This document shows, piece by piece, positions 5,973 to 12,042 of a stretch of DNA of 12,042 nt. The position numbers and the translations under genes were made by a program. How positions within the stretch are numbered: the first letter of the stretch is position 1; every line of letters begins with the position of its first letter. The stretch is from an uncultured Micrococcales bacterium (lineage in GTDB: Bacteria; Actinomycetota; Actinomycetes; Actinomycetales; Microbacteriaceae), in the NCBI GenBank assembly GCA_903824455.1, contig CAIJWY010000114.1, forward strand, positions 1-12,042, given 5' to 3'. The notes below the pieces were generated by a model that worked only from the letters and a program-made list of their open reading frames with translations, did no database searches and had not been told where the DNA came from.

Positions 5973-7292
5973 CTAGCCAATTCTCTGTTTTTTGCCTAGA
6001 ACGCCCTGAGGTCTAACCAGCAGGACCAGAATCAAGATAACCAAAGCCGCCGCGTATTTGAGGTCAACCGGCAGCACCAGTGAAGAAAGCTCGACCACGA
6101 AACCAATGATTAGTGCACCAACGGTGGCTCCCAGTGCGGTGCCAAGTCCGCCAAGGGTCACCGCAGCGAAAAGTAGAAGCAGAATCTGCGATCCGGTTAG
6201 CCAACTGGCCTGGAATTGCAAACCGTATAGCAAACCAGAAAGCCCGGTTAGGCCTCCGGCAACAACCCATACGATTCGAATAATTCTTTCAACGTCGATA
6301 CCGGAGGCAGCGGCTAGTGCCGAGTTATCGGAAACCGCTCGGGTTGCTTTTCCAATTCGAGTGCGAGTGAGGAATAGCGCAACCGAGGCTAAGGTCACCA
6401 CCGCCAATCCCATCGCGGCAATAGAAGTAACAGTGGTATCAATCGGACCAATTTTCACTGACTCAAAGGAGCCTGAAAGAACTTTGGTTTCTCCACCGAA
6501 GAAAATCAGCAGCAGGTAGCGAACCACGATAGCTAAACCAATTGACACGATCATCATCTGATTTAGGCCAACCCGACGATTGCGCAGTGGCTTCCAGAGC
6601 AACGCGTCTTGGAAGTAACCGAACGCAGCGGACGCCAAAATGGTTATGACTCCAGCCAAAATCAGCGGAAGGTTGAAAACCACGGCCGTGAGCCAACCAA
6701 ACAGAGCACCGAATGAGACCAGCTCACCGTGGGCGAAGTTGTTTAGCCCGGTGGTTCCAAAGATTAGCGAAATACCGATGGCGGCCACTGCCAAAAGGAG
6801 CCCCAAGTTCAATCCGGCGAATAGGCGAATGGTTAGTTGATCGCCAAACGATTGAATAACTCTGGTGCTCTTACCAAGCGGGAACAAAACGGCGGCGGTG
6901 TCGGTAACAGTAACATCGGCTTCACGTTCGGTCACGTTCGGGTCGCGAAGATCTACCCCTTTGGGAAGGCTGGTCAGGTCGATTGCAACCTTGTACTTTG
7001 CCTTGGTAGGCACCACTAGCTGCCACTTACCGTTTTCATCGGTCACGGCAATCTCGTCGAAGTTCGGGCCGGTAACGTGCAATTTGATTCCAGCAACACC
7101 TTTGCCGTCGTTCTTAACGGTTCCTCCAACAATAAGTTGGCTCACCGTTTTGTCTTCGGTGTGGATGGAAACCCCGGTGCTGAGACTCTGAGCCTGTGCC
7201 GGTGCACTGCCGGCAAGTGCGGTTAGAAAAACGATTAGAACTGCGAAAAACAGCCCTATTCTCTTCAAACCCAACATCTTCAACTGGTACAA
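5973..7292 (-). CDS. livH: LivH-type permease with secretory leader and extracytoplasmic beta-rich domain
   Basis: This is the first gene of the livHMGF operon. Counted from the TTG at 7292 (439 residues), it has a classical signal peptide: positive start, hydrophobic core at about 12-28, and AQA before a likely cut near 34. Residues ~37-141 are hydrophilic with alternating beta-type strands; GGTVKNDGKGVAGIKLHVTG and TDENGKWQLVVP resemble carboxypeptidase-regulatory-like (transthyretin/Ig-like) domains. From ~156 on it is an ordinary LivH permease: FGTTGLNNFAHGEL, coupling loop KATRAVSDNSALAAASG (~315-331), LGGLGTALGATVGA and the end VRPQGVLGKK. Typical LivH is ~290-310 residues, so about 130 residues are extra. 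The start is uncertain. TTG 7292 has GAGGT 5 nt upstream, whereas ATG 7310, ATG 7277 and TTG 7349 have no clear Shine-Dalgarno. The permease call is secure; the role of the front domain is unknown. Confidence 0.88.
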   Translation of the reverse strand: MYQLKMLGLKRIGLFFAVLIVFLTALAGSAPAQAQSLSTGVSIHTEDKTVSQLIVGGTVKNDGKGVAGIKLHVTGPNFDEIAVTDENGKWQLVVPTKAKYKVAIDLTSLPKGVDLRDPNVTEREADVTVTDTAAVLFPLGKSTRVIQSFGDQLTIRLFAGLNLGLLLAVAAIGISLIFGTTGLNNFAHGELVSFGALFGWLTAVVFNLPLILAGVITILASAAFGYFQDALLWKPLRNRRVGLNQMMIVSIGLAIVVRYLLLIFFGGETKVLSGSFESVKIGPIDTTVTSIAAMGLAVVTLASVALFLTRTRIGKATRAVSDNSALAAASGIDVERIIRIVWVVAGGLTGLSGLLYGLQFQASWLTGSQILLLLFAAVTLGGLGTALGATVGALIIGFVVELSSLVLPVDLKYAAALVILILVLLVRPQGVLGKKQRIG

Positions 7293-7414
7293 ACTGAACC
7301 TCTCGGTCATAACCGCAACCAATTGCTTCGTTGCGTATCTAAATCGCAACTTTACTAGGTTTCGATTTGGCTTTTACCCAAATTTGACCGATAGAAACAT
7401 AGTTGTTGCACGGG

Positions 7415-7420
7415 TAGAAT
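7415..7420 (+). promoter_or_regulatory. Putative -10 box of guaB, leaderless arrangement
   Basis: TAGAAT ends 6 nt before the guaB ATG, so transcription would begin at or next to the start codon. No Shine-Dalgarno is visible before the ATG, which agrees with a leaderless message. A good -35 box at 16-18 bp is missing; TTGACC (7384-7389) is present but 25 bp away. Confidence 0.45.
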
Positions 7421-7426
7421 TAGCAG

Positions 7427-8932
7427 ATGACCCAGAACGACCCCTTTGGTTTTGTCGGCTTAACCTACGACGATGTGTTGCTTTTGCCTGGCGAATCAAA
7501 CATCGTGCCGAGCGGCGTGATCACTAAGACCCGTCTCACCAAGCGCGTGGAGATCAATGTTCCCCTGCTTTCGTCGGCTATGGACACCGTTACCGAGGCT
7601 CGAATGGCCATCGCGATGGCTCGTCAGGGTGGAATCGGGGTACTGCACCGCAATCTTTCGCTAGAGCGCCAAGCTCAGGCCGTAGACATGGTGAAGCGTT
7701 CCGAAGCCGGAATGATTACCCACCCGCTCACCACCCACCCGCTGGCCACCATTGAAGAAGTCGACGAACTTTGCGGTCGTTACCGCGTATCCGGTCTTCC
7801 AGTGGTTGACGAAGACGGCATCCTGCTTGGAATTGTCACCAATCGAGACATGCGCTTCGTTCTAGAAGTTCAGCGTCCAACCACTTTGGTGAAAGATATC
7901 ATGACCCCGATGCCGCTGATCACCGCCAAGACCGGCATCAATCCAAACGAGGCGATTGCCCTTTTTGCTCAGCACCGAATCGAAAAGCTACCTCTTATAG
8001 ACGACAACGGACGCCTCTCGGGTTTGATCACCGTTAAAGACTTCGACAAGAGCGATAAGTATCCTCTGGCTTCGAAAGATTCATCCGGACGCCTTCTGGT
8101 GGCCGCTGCCGTTGGTGTTGGCAACGACGCTTGGGAACGAGCCATGGCGCTCATCGACGCCGGGGTAGATATCCTCGTGGTTGACACCGCCCACGGACAC
8201 AACAGTGCCGTGCTCGAAATGGTAGCGAAGATTAAGGCCGAACCCTTTGCCAAAAACGTCGACGTCATTGGTGGCAATGTTGCCACTCGCGAAGGCGCAA
8301 AGGCTCTGGTCGACGCCGGCGCCGATGGCGTGAAGGTTGGGGTTGGCCCGGGTTCAATCTGCACCACCCGCGTGGTCGCCGGAGTTGGCGTGCCCCAGGT
8401 AACAGCAGTTTACGAAGCATCGCTTGCCTGTAAACCAGCCGGTGTTCCAGTGATCGCCGATGGCGGGCTTCAGTACTCCGGCGACATCGCCAAGGCTTTG
8501 GTGGCCGGTGCGAACGCAGTAATGCTGGGCTCGCTGCTAGCCGGAACCGATGAGGCTCCTGGCGACATCACTTTCGTTGGTGGCAAGCAATACAAGACCT
8601 ACCGCGGCATGGGCTCGCTCGGAGCCATGCAGTCGCGCGGCGAAGCCAAGAGCTACTCGAAAGACCGATACTTCCAAGACGACGTGCTTCGCGAAGACAA
8701 GTTAGTTCCAGAAGGAATTGAAGGTCAGGTTCCTTACCGCGGAACCGTGCAGACCGTGGTTCACCAACTGGTTGGTGGCCTTCGTGCTTCGATGGGTTAC
8801 GTTGGTTCCGAAACCATCGAGGAACTTCAAGCGAAGGGTAAGTTCGTTCGAATCACCGCGGCCGGACTAAAAGAATCTCACCCGCACGATGTGCAGATGA
8901 TCGCCGAAGCTCCGAACTACATGGGTCGATAG
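7427..8932 (+). CDS. guaB: Inosine-5'-monophosphate dehydrogenase
   Basis: This enzyme oxidises IMP to XMP with NAD, the committed step of guanine nucleotide synthesis in the cytoplasm. The 501-residue length and layout are standard. The barrel begins with GLTYDDVLLLPG (11-22), two CBS domains occupy about 95-210, and the barrel resumes with VVDTAHGHN (251-259, D253 for NAD contact). The catalytic loop is GVGPGSICTTR (305-315) with nucleophile C312. IADGGLQYSGD (343-353) is the IMP phosphate site, and the mobile flap carries Y437-R438 in VPYRGT. The start at 7427 matches the family's N-terminus (PFGFVGLTYDD). It has no ribosome binding site and a TAGAAT box 6 nt before it. It is divergent from livH and is first in the plus-strand cluster ending with guaA. 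All catalytic residues are intact. Confidence 0.97.
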   Translation: MTQNDPFGFVGLTYDDVLLLPGESNIVPSGVITKTRLTKRVEINVPLLSSAMDTVTEARMAIAMARQGGIGVLHRNLSLERQAQAVDMVKRSEAGMITHPLTTHPLATIEEVDELCGRYRVSGLPVVDEDGILLGIVTNRDMRFVLEVQRPTTLVKDIMTPMPLITAKTGINPNEAIALFAQHRIEKLPLIDDNGRLSGLITVKDFDKSDKYPLASKDSSGRLLVAAAVGVGNDAWERAMALIDAGVDILVVDTAHGHNSAVLEMVAKIKAEPFAKNVDVIGGNVATREGAKALVDAGADGVKVGVGPGSICTTRVVAGVGVPQVTAVYEASLACKPAGVPVIADGGLQYSGDIAKALVAGANAVMLGSLLAGTDEAPGDITFVGGKQYKTYRGMGSLGAMQSRGEAKSYSKDRYFQDDVLREDKLVPEGIEGQVPYRGTVQTVVHQLVGGLRASMGYVGSETIEELQAKGKFVRITAAGLKESHPHDVQMIAEAPNYMGR

Positions 8933-8941
8933 GAAAATACT

Positions 8942-10060
8942 TTGACTGAAATCGAGATTGGTCGTAACAAGCGCGCTCACCGTAGTTGGGCGTTCGACGA
9001 CGTTGCCGTGGTGCCTTCGCGCCGAACCCGTGACCCGAAAGATGTTTCCACCACCTGGAACATCGACGCCTACTCATTTGGTTTGCCAGTGCTGGCAGCG
9101 CCAATGGACTCGGTGGTCTCGCCAGAGACCGCAATCGCCATCGGTAAGCTCGGCGGCTTGGGCGTGCTCGACCTAGAAGGTCTCTGGACTCGCTACGAGA
9201 ACCCAACTCAGCAACTAAATGAGATCGCCAAGCTAACTCCTGAAGCGGCGACCGCACGCATGCAGCAGCTTTACTCCGAGCCAATCAAGGCAGAACTTAT
9301 TCGTGAACGCCTAGCCCAGATTCGCGATGCCGGGGTAACCGTGGCCGGAGCGCTTTCACCGCAGCGAACCGTTGAGTTCCACGAAACCGTGGTCAAGGCC
9401 GGAGTTGACCTTTTTGTTATTCGCGGAACCACCGTTTCGGCGGAACACGTTTCGAAGTCTGAAGAGGCACTAAACCTAAAGCAGTTCATCTACGAACTTG
9501 ATGTGCCGGTAATTGTTGGAGGAGCAGCCACCTACACCGCCGCTCTTCACCTAATGCGCACCGGAGCTGCCGGCGTGCTGGTTGGTTTCGGCGGCGGAGC
9601 CGCCTCGACCACTCGCAAGGTGCTCGGTATCCATGCACCGATGGCAACCGCTGTTGCCGACGTTGCCGGCGCTCGTCGCGATTACATGGACGAATCCGGC
9701 GGACGCTACGTTCACGTGATTGCCGACGGCGGTCTGGGCACTTCAGGCGACATCGTTAAGGCGATCGCTTGCGGCGCCGACGCGGTGATGCTCGGATCGG
9801 TTCTAGCCAGGGCAACCGAAGCTCCAGGCCAGGGCTGGCACTGGGGTCAGGAAGCTTTCCACCCGGAGCTACCTCGCGGGTCGAAGGTTCAGGTTGGCAC
9901 AACCGGTTCGCTTGAGCAGATTTTGCTCGGCCCATCTTCTTCAGCCGACGGAACCACCAATCTGATCGGCGCACTAAAGCGAGCCATGGCAACGACCGGC
10001 TATAGCGACTTGAAAGAGTTCCAGCGCGTCGATGTAGTTGTGGCTCCATACAACTCCTAA
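8942..10060 (+). CDS. guaB3: GuaB3 family IMP dehydrogenase-like protein
   Basis: This 372-residue paralogue of the upstream GuaB belongs to the GuaB3 family found beside guaB in actinobacteria. It keeps the TIM-barrel skeleton: WAFDDVAVVPS (16-26), LAAPMDSVVSPETA, IADGGLGTSGD (260-270) and ADAVMLGSVLA. It has no CBS domains. The loop corresponding to GVGPGSICTTR reads GFGGGAASTTR (215-225), so the catalytic cysteine is replaced by S222. The NAD-contacting aspartate is replaced in FVIRGTTVS (158-166), and no YRG flap is visible. IMP dehydrogenase activity is therefore doubtful; a purine-binding or regulatory role is possible. The TTG start at 8942 is supported by AGGA (8931-8934) at 7 nt, overlapping the guaB stop, and by alignment with relatives. 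It lies 9 bases after guaB and abuts surf1. Confidence 0.9.
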   Translation: MTEIEIGRNKRAHRSWAFDDVAVVPSRRTRDPKDVSTTWNIDAYSFGLPVLAAPMDSVVSPETAIAIGKLGGLGVLDLEGLWTRYENPTQQLNEIAKLTPEAATARMQQLYSEPIKAELIRERLAQIRDAGVTVAGALSPQRTVEFHETVVKAGVDLFVIRGTTVSAEHVSKSEEALNLKQFIYELDVPVIVGGAATYTAALHLMRTGAAGVLVGFGGGAASTTRKVLGIHAPMATAVADVAGARRDYMDESGGRYVHVIADGGLGTSGDIVKAIACGADAVMLGSVLARATEAPGQGWHWGQEAFHPELPRGSKVQVGTTGSLEQILLGPSSSADGTTNLIGALKRAMATTGYSDLKEFQRVDVVVAPYNS

Positions 10061-10834
10061 ATGTCGAAGCCAACTTTCCTCCGAGTCGCTTCGCGACCTA
10101 AGTGGATTGGCGCTCTGCTACTTGCGCTCGCGGTGGCCGCGATGTTTGCCGGATTTGCCCAATGGCAATTCGATCGCACGGTTAGGTACGTTCCTAAAAC
10201 CCCCGCGAACCAAACTCTGGTGTCGCTGAGGGATTTGGCAAAAACCTCGAGCCCATTTCTAGCGCCGCAGGCGGATCGGTTAGTTTCCGTCGAGGCTACA
10301 CCAATGCCTGATCAGTGCTACCTGATTGCGAATCGCATCCAGCTCGATGGTCAAGGCGGATCGAAAACCGGTTTTTGGTTGGCACGCCCGGCAACAACCG
10401 CAGACGGCAAATTGGTGACCCTGGCCCTTGGCTGGTTTGCCAAAGAAGAACAATCTCGAGCGGAATGTGAAAAAATCTCGAATTCGGCCGAGATAACTGC
10501 GCTGCAAACTTTTCGGGGAATTTACGAACCGAGCGAAGAACCTCGAGCCAGCGATGGCATAAAGTTTGAAACCCTTTCGGTCGAGCAGATGATCAACCAG
10601 CCTGGGCTGCCTGAAACCGTCGACGCTTATGCCGGCTTTGTCATCGTTCAAAAACCGCACACCCTCGGCGAGTCAATCGTCATCGGAAACAACCCTGGTC
10701 AAACCGAATTCAACTGGCTAACCGCTTTCTACGCGGCTGAATGGACATTGTTCGCCGGATTCGCCATATTCCTATGGTCGAGATTGGTGAGGGACGAAGT
10801 GATTCGTCAAATCGGCAAAGGTAGAATTGAGTAA
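10061..10834 (+). CDS. SURF1-family cytochrome oxidase biogenesis protein
   Basis: This 257-residue membrane protein has the SURF1 layout: one membrane helix near each end (about 14-34 and 218-240) flanking a large domain on the outer face. RPKWIGALLLALAV followed by FAQWQFDRTVRYVP is the actinobacterial SURF1 entry. FYAAEWTLFAGFAIFLWSRLVRDE (223-246) matches the conserved C-terminal helix. SURF1 proteins help insert heme into cytochrome c oxidase (aa3-type). The middle domain is divergent, with two cysteines (86, 136) of unknown significance. The ATG directly follows the guaB3 TAA and has no ribosome binding site, so translation is probably coupled to guaB3. Its stop overlaps the next start (TAATG). 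Its place within a guanine-nucleotide gene run is noteworthy. Family assignment is good although overall similarity looks modest. Confidence 0.8.
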   Translation: MSKPTFLRVASRPKWIGALLLALAVAAMFAGFAQWQFDRTVRYVPKTPANQTLVSLRDLAKTSSPFLAPQADRLVSVEATPMPDQCYLIANRIQLDGQGGSKTGFWLARPATTADGKLVTLALGWFAKEEQSRAECEKISNSAEITALQTFRGIYEPSEEPRASDGIKFETLSVEQMINQPGLPETVDAYAGFVIVQKPHTLGESIVIGNNPGQTEFNWLTAFYAAEWTLFAGFAIFLWSRLVRDEVIRQIGKGRIE

Positions 10835-11268
10835 TGCCAAACCCGCCTAAACTTCGCGAAACCGTGACCAGAGTTCTCGGTCAGTATCGCGTTGCGGCCA
10901 ATATAACCGGCGTTTTTCTAATCGTCATCACCGTTCTTTATGCCATCCGCCTGATTCATTCGACCGATCTCTGGCTCGCCGGGCCACACGGGGTTTTGTG
11001 GTTCGAAACTTTTTCGATGGATGCCGATGGTTTCCGAGTCGGTCTTCCAGATACCGGCTTCAACCTGACTTCGATGATTTTGATTGTTCACGGCTGGCTT
11101 TACGTTTTCTACCTCTATACCGACTTCCGTCTTTGGTCTCTGCTTCGCTGGAGCCTAGGACGATTCCTGCTAATCGCCGCCGGTGGAGTGGTTCCATTCC
11201 TCAGTTTTTTCGCAGAACGCCACTTTCGCAAAGTTGCTGAAGCCCAGCTAAAAGAATCCGGGGAGTAA
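10834..11268 (+). CDS. DUF3817 domain-containing membrane protein
   Basis: This 144-residue protein has three probable membrane helices (about 20-42, 78-97, 105-128). VHGWLYVFYLYTDFRLW and GRFLLIAAGGVVPFLSFFAERH match the DUF3817 family seen in actinobacteria next to surf1 and guaA. No enzymatic residues are evident and the function is not known. The start shares one base with the surf1 stop (TAATG), and guaA begins one base after its own stop, so it is translated within the cluster. A role linked to the SURF1 protein in the membrane is a possibility from context only. Confidence 0.83.
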   Translation: MPNPPKLRETVTRVLGQYRVAANITGVFLIVITVLYAIRLIHSTDLWLAGPHGVLWFETFSMDADGFRVGLPDTGFNLTSMILIVHGWLYVFYLYTDFRLWSLLRWSLGRFLLIAAGGVVPFLSFFAERHFRKVAEAQLKESGE

Positions 11269-11269
11269 A

Positions 11270-12042
11270 TTGAACCAGCCGGTGCTAGTTGTTGATTTTG
11301 GCGCGCAGTATGCCCAGCTGATCGCTCGTCGAGTGCGCGAAGCCAGTGTGTTCAGTGAGATCGTTCACCACACGATCACTGCAGCCGAGGTGAAGGCCAA
11401 AAACCCTTCGGCGATCATTCTGTCTGGAGGGCCTTCGTCGGTCTACGAAGACTCCTCACCACAACTCGATCCCGCAATTCTGGAATTGGGCATACCGATT
11501 CTTGGGATTTGCTACGGCTTCCAAACTCTGGCTAACGCCTTAGGCGGACGCGTCGACAAGACCGGCAAACGAGAATACGGAGCTACCGAACTTACCGTTA
11601 GAGCCGGCGGCGAAATTTTGGCCGGTCAACCGCAGTCGCAGATTTGCTGGATGAGCCACGGCGATCAGGTGATGCAAGCTCCCGCTGGATTTGAGGTTCT
11701 AGCTTCGACCGACACCACCCCGGTAGCTGCCTTTGCCAACAGCGAAAAGAAAATCTATGGCGTGCAGTGGCACCCAGAGGTAAAGCACTCGCAGTTTGGG
11801 CAGAACGTTCTGGAAAACTTCCTTCACAACGCCGCTGGAATTCCGGCAACCTGGAACTCGGGCAACGTTATCGCCGAACAGGTTGAAAAAATTCGCGCAC
11901 AGGTTGGCACCGACCGCGTAATCTGCGGACTTTCCGGAGGAGTCGACTCGGCAGTTGCCGCGGCTCTCGTGCACAAGGCGGTCGGCGATCAACTGGTTTG
12001 TGTTTTTGTGAACCACGGGCTGCTGCGCCAAGACGAAGCCGA
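11270..12042 (+). CDS. guaA: GMP synthase (glutamine-hydrolysing), N-terminal part, cut by window edge
   Basis: This enzyme converts XMP to GMP using ATP and glutamine, the step after GuaB. The 257 residues visible are about half of the usual ~520. The class I glutamine amidotransferase domain comes first: VVDFGAQYAQLIARRVRE (7-24), LSGGPSSVY (51-59), nucleophile C81 in GICYGFQ, and H168/E170 in QWHPE. The ATP-pyrophosphatase domain then begins, with P-loop SGGVDS (222-227), and the frame is open to the edge. The nucleophile motif has phenylalanine where GICYGMQ is usual, a mild change that keeps the catalytic triad. The start is a TTG at 11270 with GGGGAG (11260-11265) ending 4 nt before it, one base after the DUF3817 stop. 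It shares the run with guaB, guaB3, surf1 and the DUF3817 gene. Confidence 0.96.
   Translation, partial: MNQPVLVVDFGAQYAQLIARRVREASVFSEIVHHTITAAEVKAKNPSAIILSGGPSSVYEDSSPQLDPAILELGIPILGICYGFQTLANALGGRVDKTGKREYGATELTVRAGGEILAGQPQSQICWMSHGDQVMQAPAGFEVLASTDTTPVAAFANSEKKIYGVQWHPEVKHSQFGQNVLENFLHNAAGIPATWNSGNVIAEQVEKIRAQVGTDRVICGLSGGVDSAVAAALVHKAVGDQLVCVFVNHGLLRQDEA

Noticed and set aside
7350..7381. Promoter for livHMGF on the minus strand (TTGGGT 7381-7376 with TAGTAA 7357-7352, 18-bp spacing)
   Set aside because: The match to sigma-70 boxes is weak and other TA-rich hexamers lie nearby, so I did not call it as a feature.
7293..7426. Possible purine riboswitch or operator before guaB
   Set aside because: The leader before guaB appears to be zero to a few bases long, so there is no room for an RNA switch, and I could not find a convincing palindrome.
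8853..9284. 143-codon minus-strand frame across the guaB/guaB3 junction
   Set aside because: It overlaps two well-supported genes; its composition is that of antisense to GC-biased coding sequence.
11699..12031. 110-codon minus-strand frame opposite guaA
   Set aside because: guaA is unambiguous here, with the QWHPE and SGGVDS motifs on the plus strand.
1..12042. Defence system, mobile element, CRISPR array or novel gene cluster
   Set aside because: Every gene belongs to a recognised family; no direct-repeat arrays, transposase motifs or tRNA-like structures were found on reading through.

Overview
The window looks like a chromosomal, housekeeping segment from an actinobacterium, most likely a small-genome member of the Microbacteriaceae (Rhodoluna/Aquiluna-like freshwater lineages come to mind). 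This placement is an inference. It rests on the mid-range GC, the protein styles (THUMP-like methyltransferase, actinobacterial GroES, SURF1 with a DUF3817 protein), the run guaB - guaB3 - surf1 - DUF3817 - guaA, frequent GTG/TTG starts, and several starts that look leaderless. I see no mobile element, CRISPR array, tRNA, rRNA or phage gene.

Layout. (1) Positions 1-552, minus strand: the N-terminal part of a class I SAM methyltransferase with a THUMP-like family signature; it runs off the left edge. (2) 562-588: a CIRCE heat-shock operator lying between that gene and groES and overlapping the groES promoter. (3) groES at 655-951, closed by a strong hairpin terminator; groEL does not follow. 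(4) rarD, an EamA-family membrane permease, at 1017-1928. (5) A high-affinity amino-acid ABC uptake system of the Liv (HAAT) type in an unusual arrangement. The lipoprotein binding subunit livK (2044-3303) stands alone on the plus strand. The permease/ATPase operon livH-livM-livG-livF runs towards it on the minus strand (about 7292 down to 3410). The two units share an intergenic hairpin with a perfect 15-bp stem. LivH carries an added secretory leader and an extracytoplasmic beta-rich domain before its permease domain. (6) From 7427 to the right edge, a tight plus-strand cluster: guaB, guaB3, surf1, a DUF3817 membrane protein and guaA (cut by the edge).

How they work together. guaB (IMP to XMP) and guaA (XMP to GMP) are the two dedicated steps of guanine nucleotide synthesis. 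Between them lie an IMP-dehydrogenase-like paralogue without the recognisable catalytic residues, a cytochrome oxidase assembly factor and a small membrane protein of unknown role. The Liv genes form one importer whose binding protein is transcribed separately, which would let it be made in excess over the membrane complex. The divergent intergenic region 7293-7426 separates the transporter operon from the purine cluster.

I found no wholly new system. The items most worth a second look are the LivH fusion domain, the GuaB3 paralogue that has lost its catalytic cysteine, the repeated TAGNNT box 6-7 nt before start codons, and the CIRCE element shared by two divergent genes.
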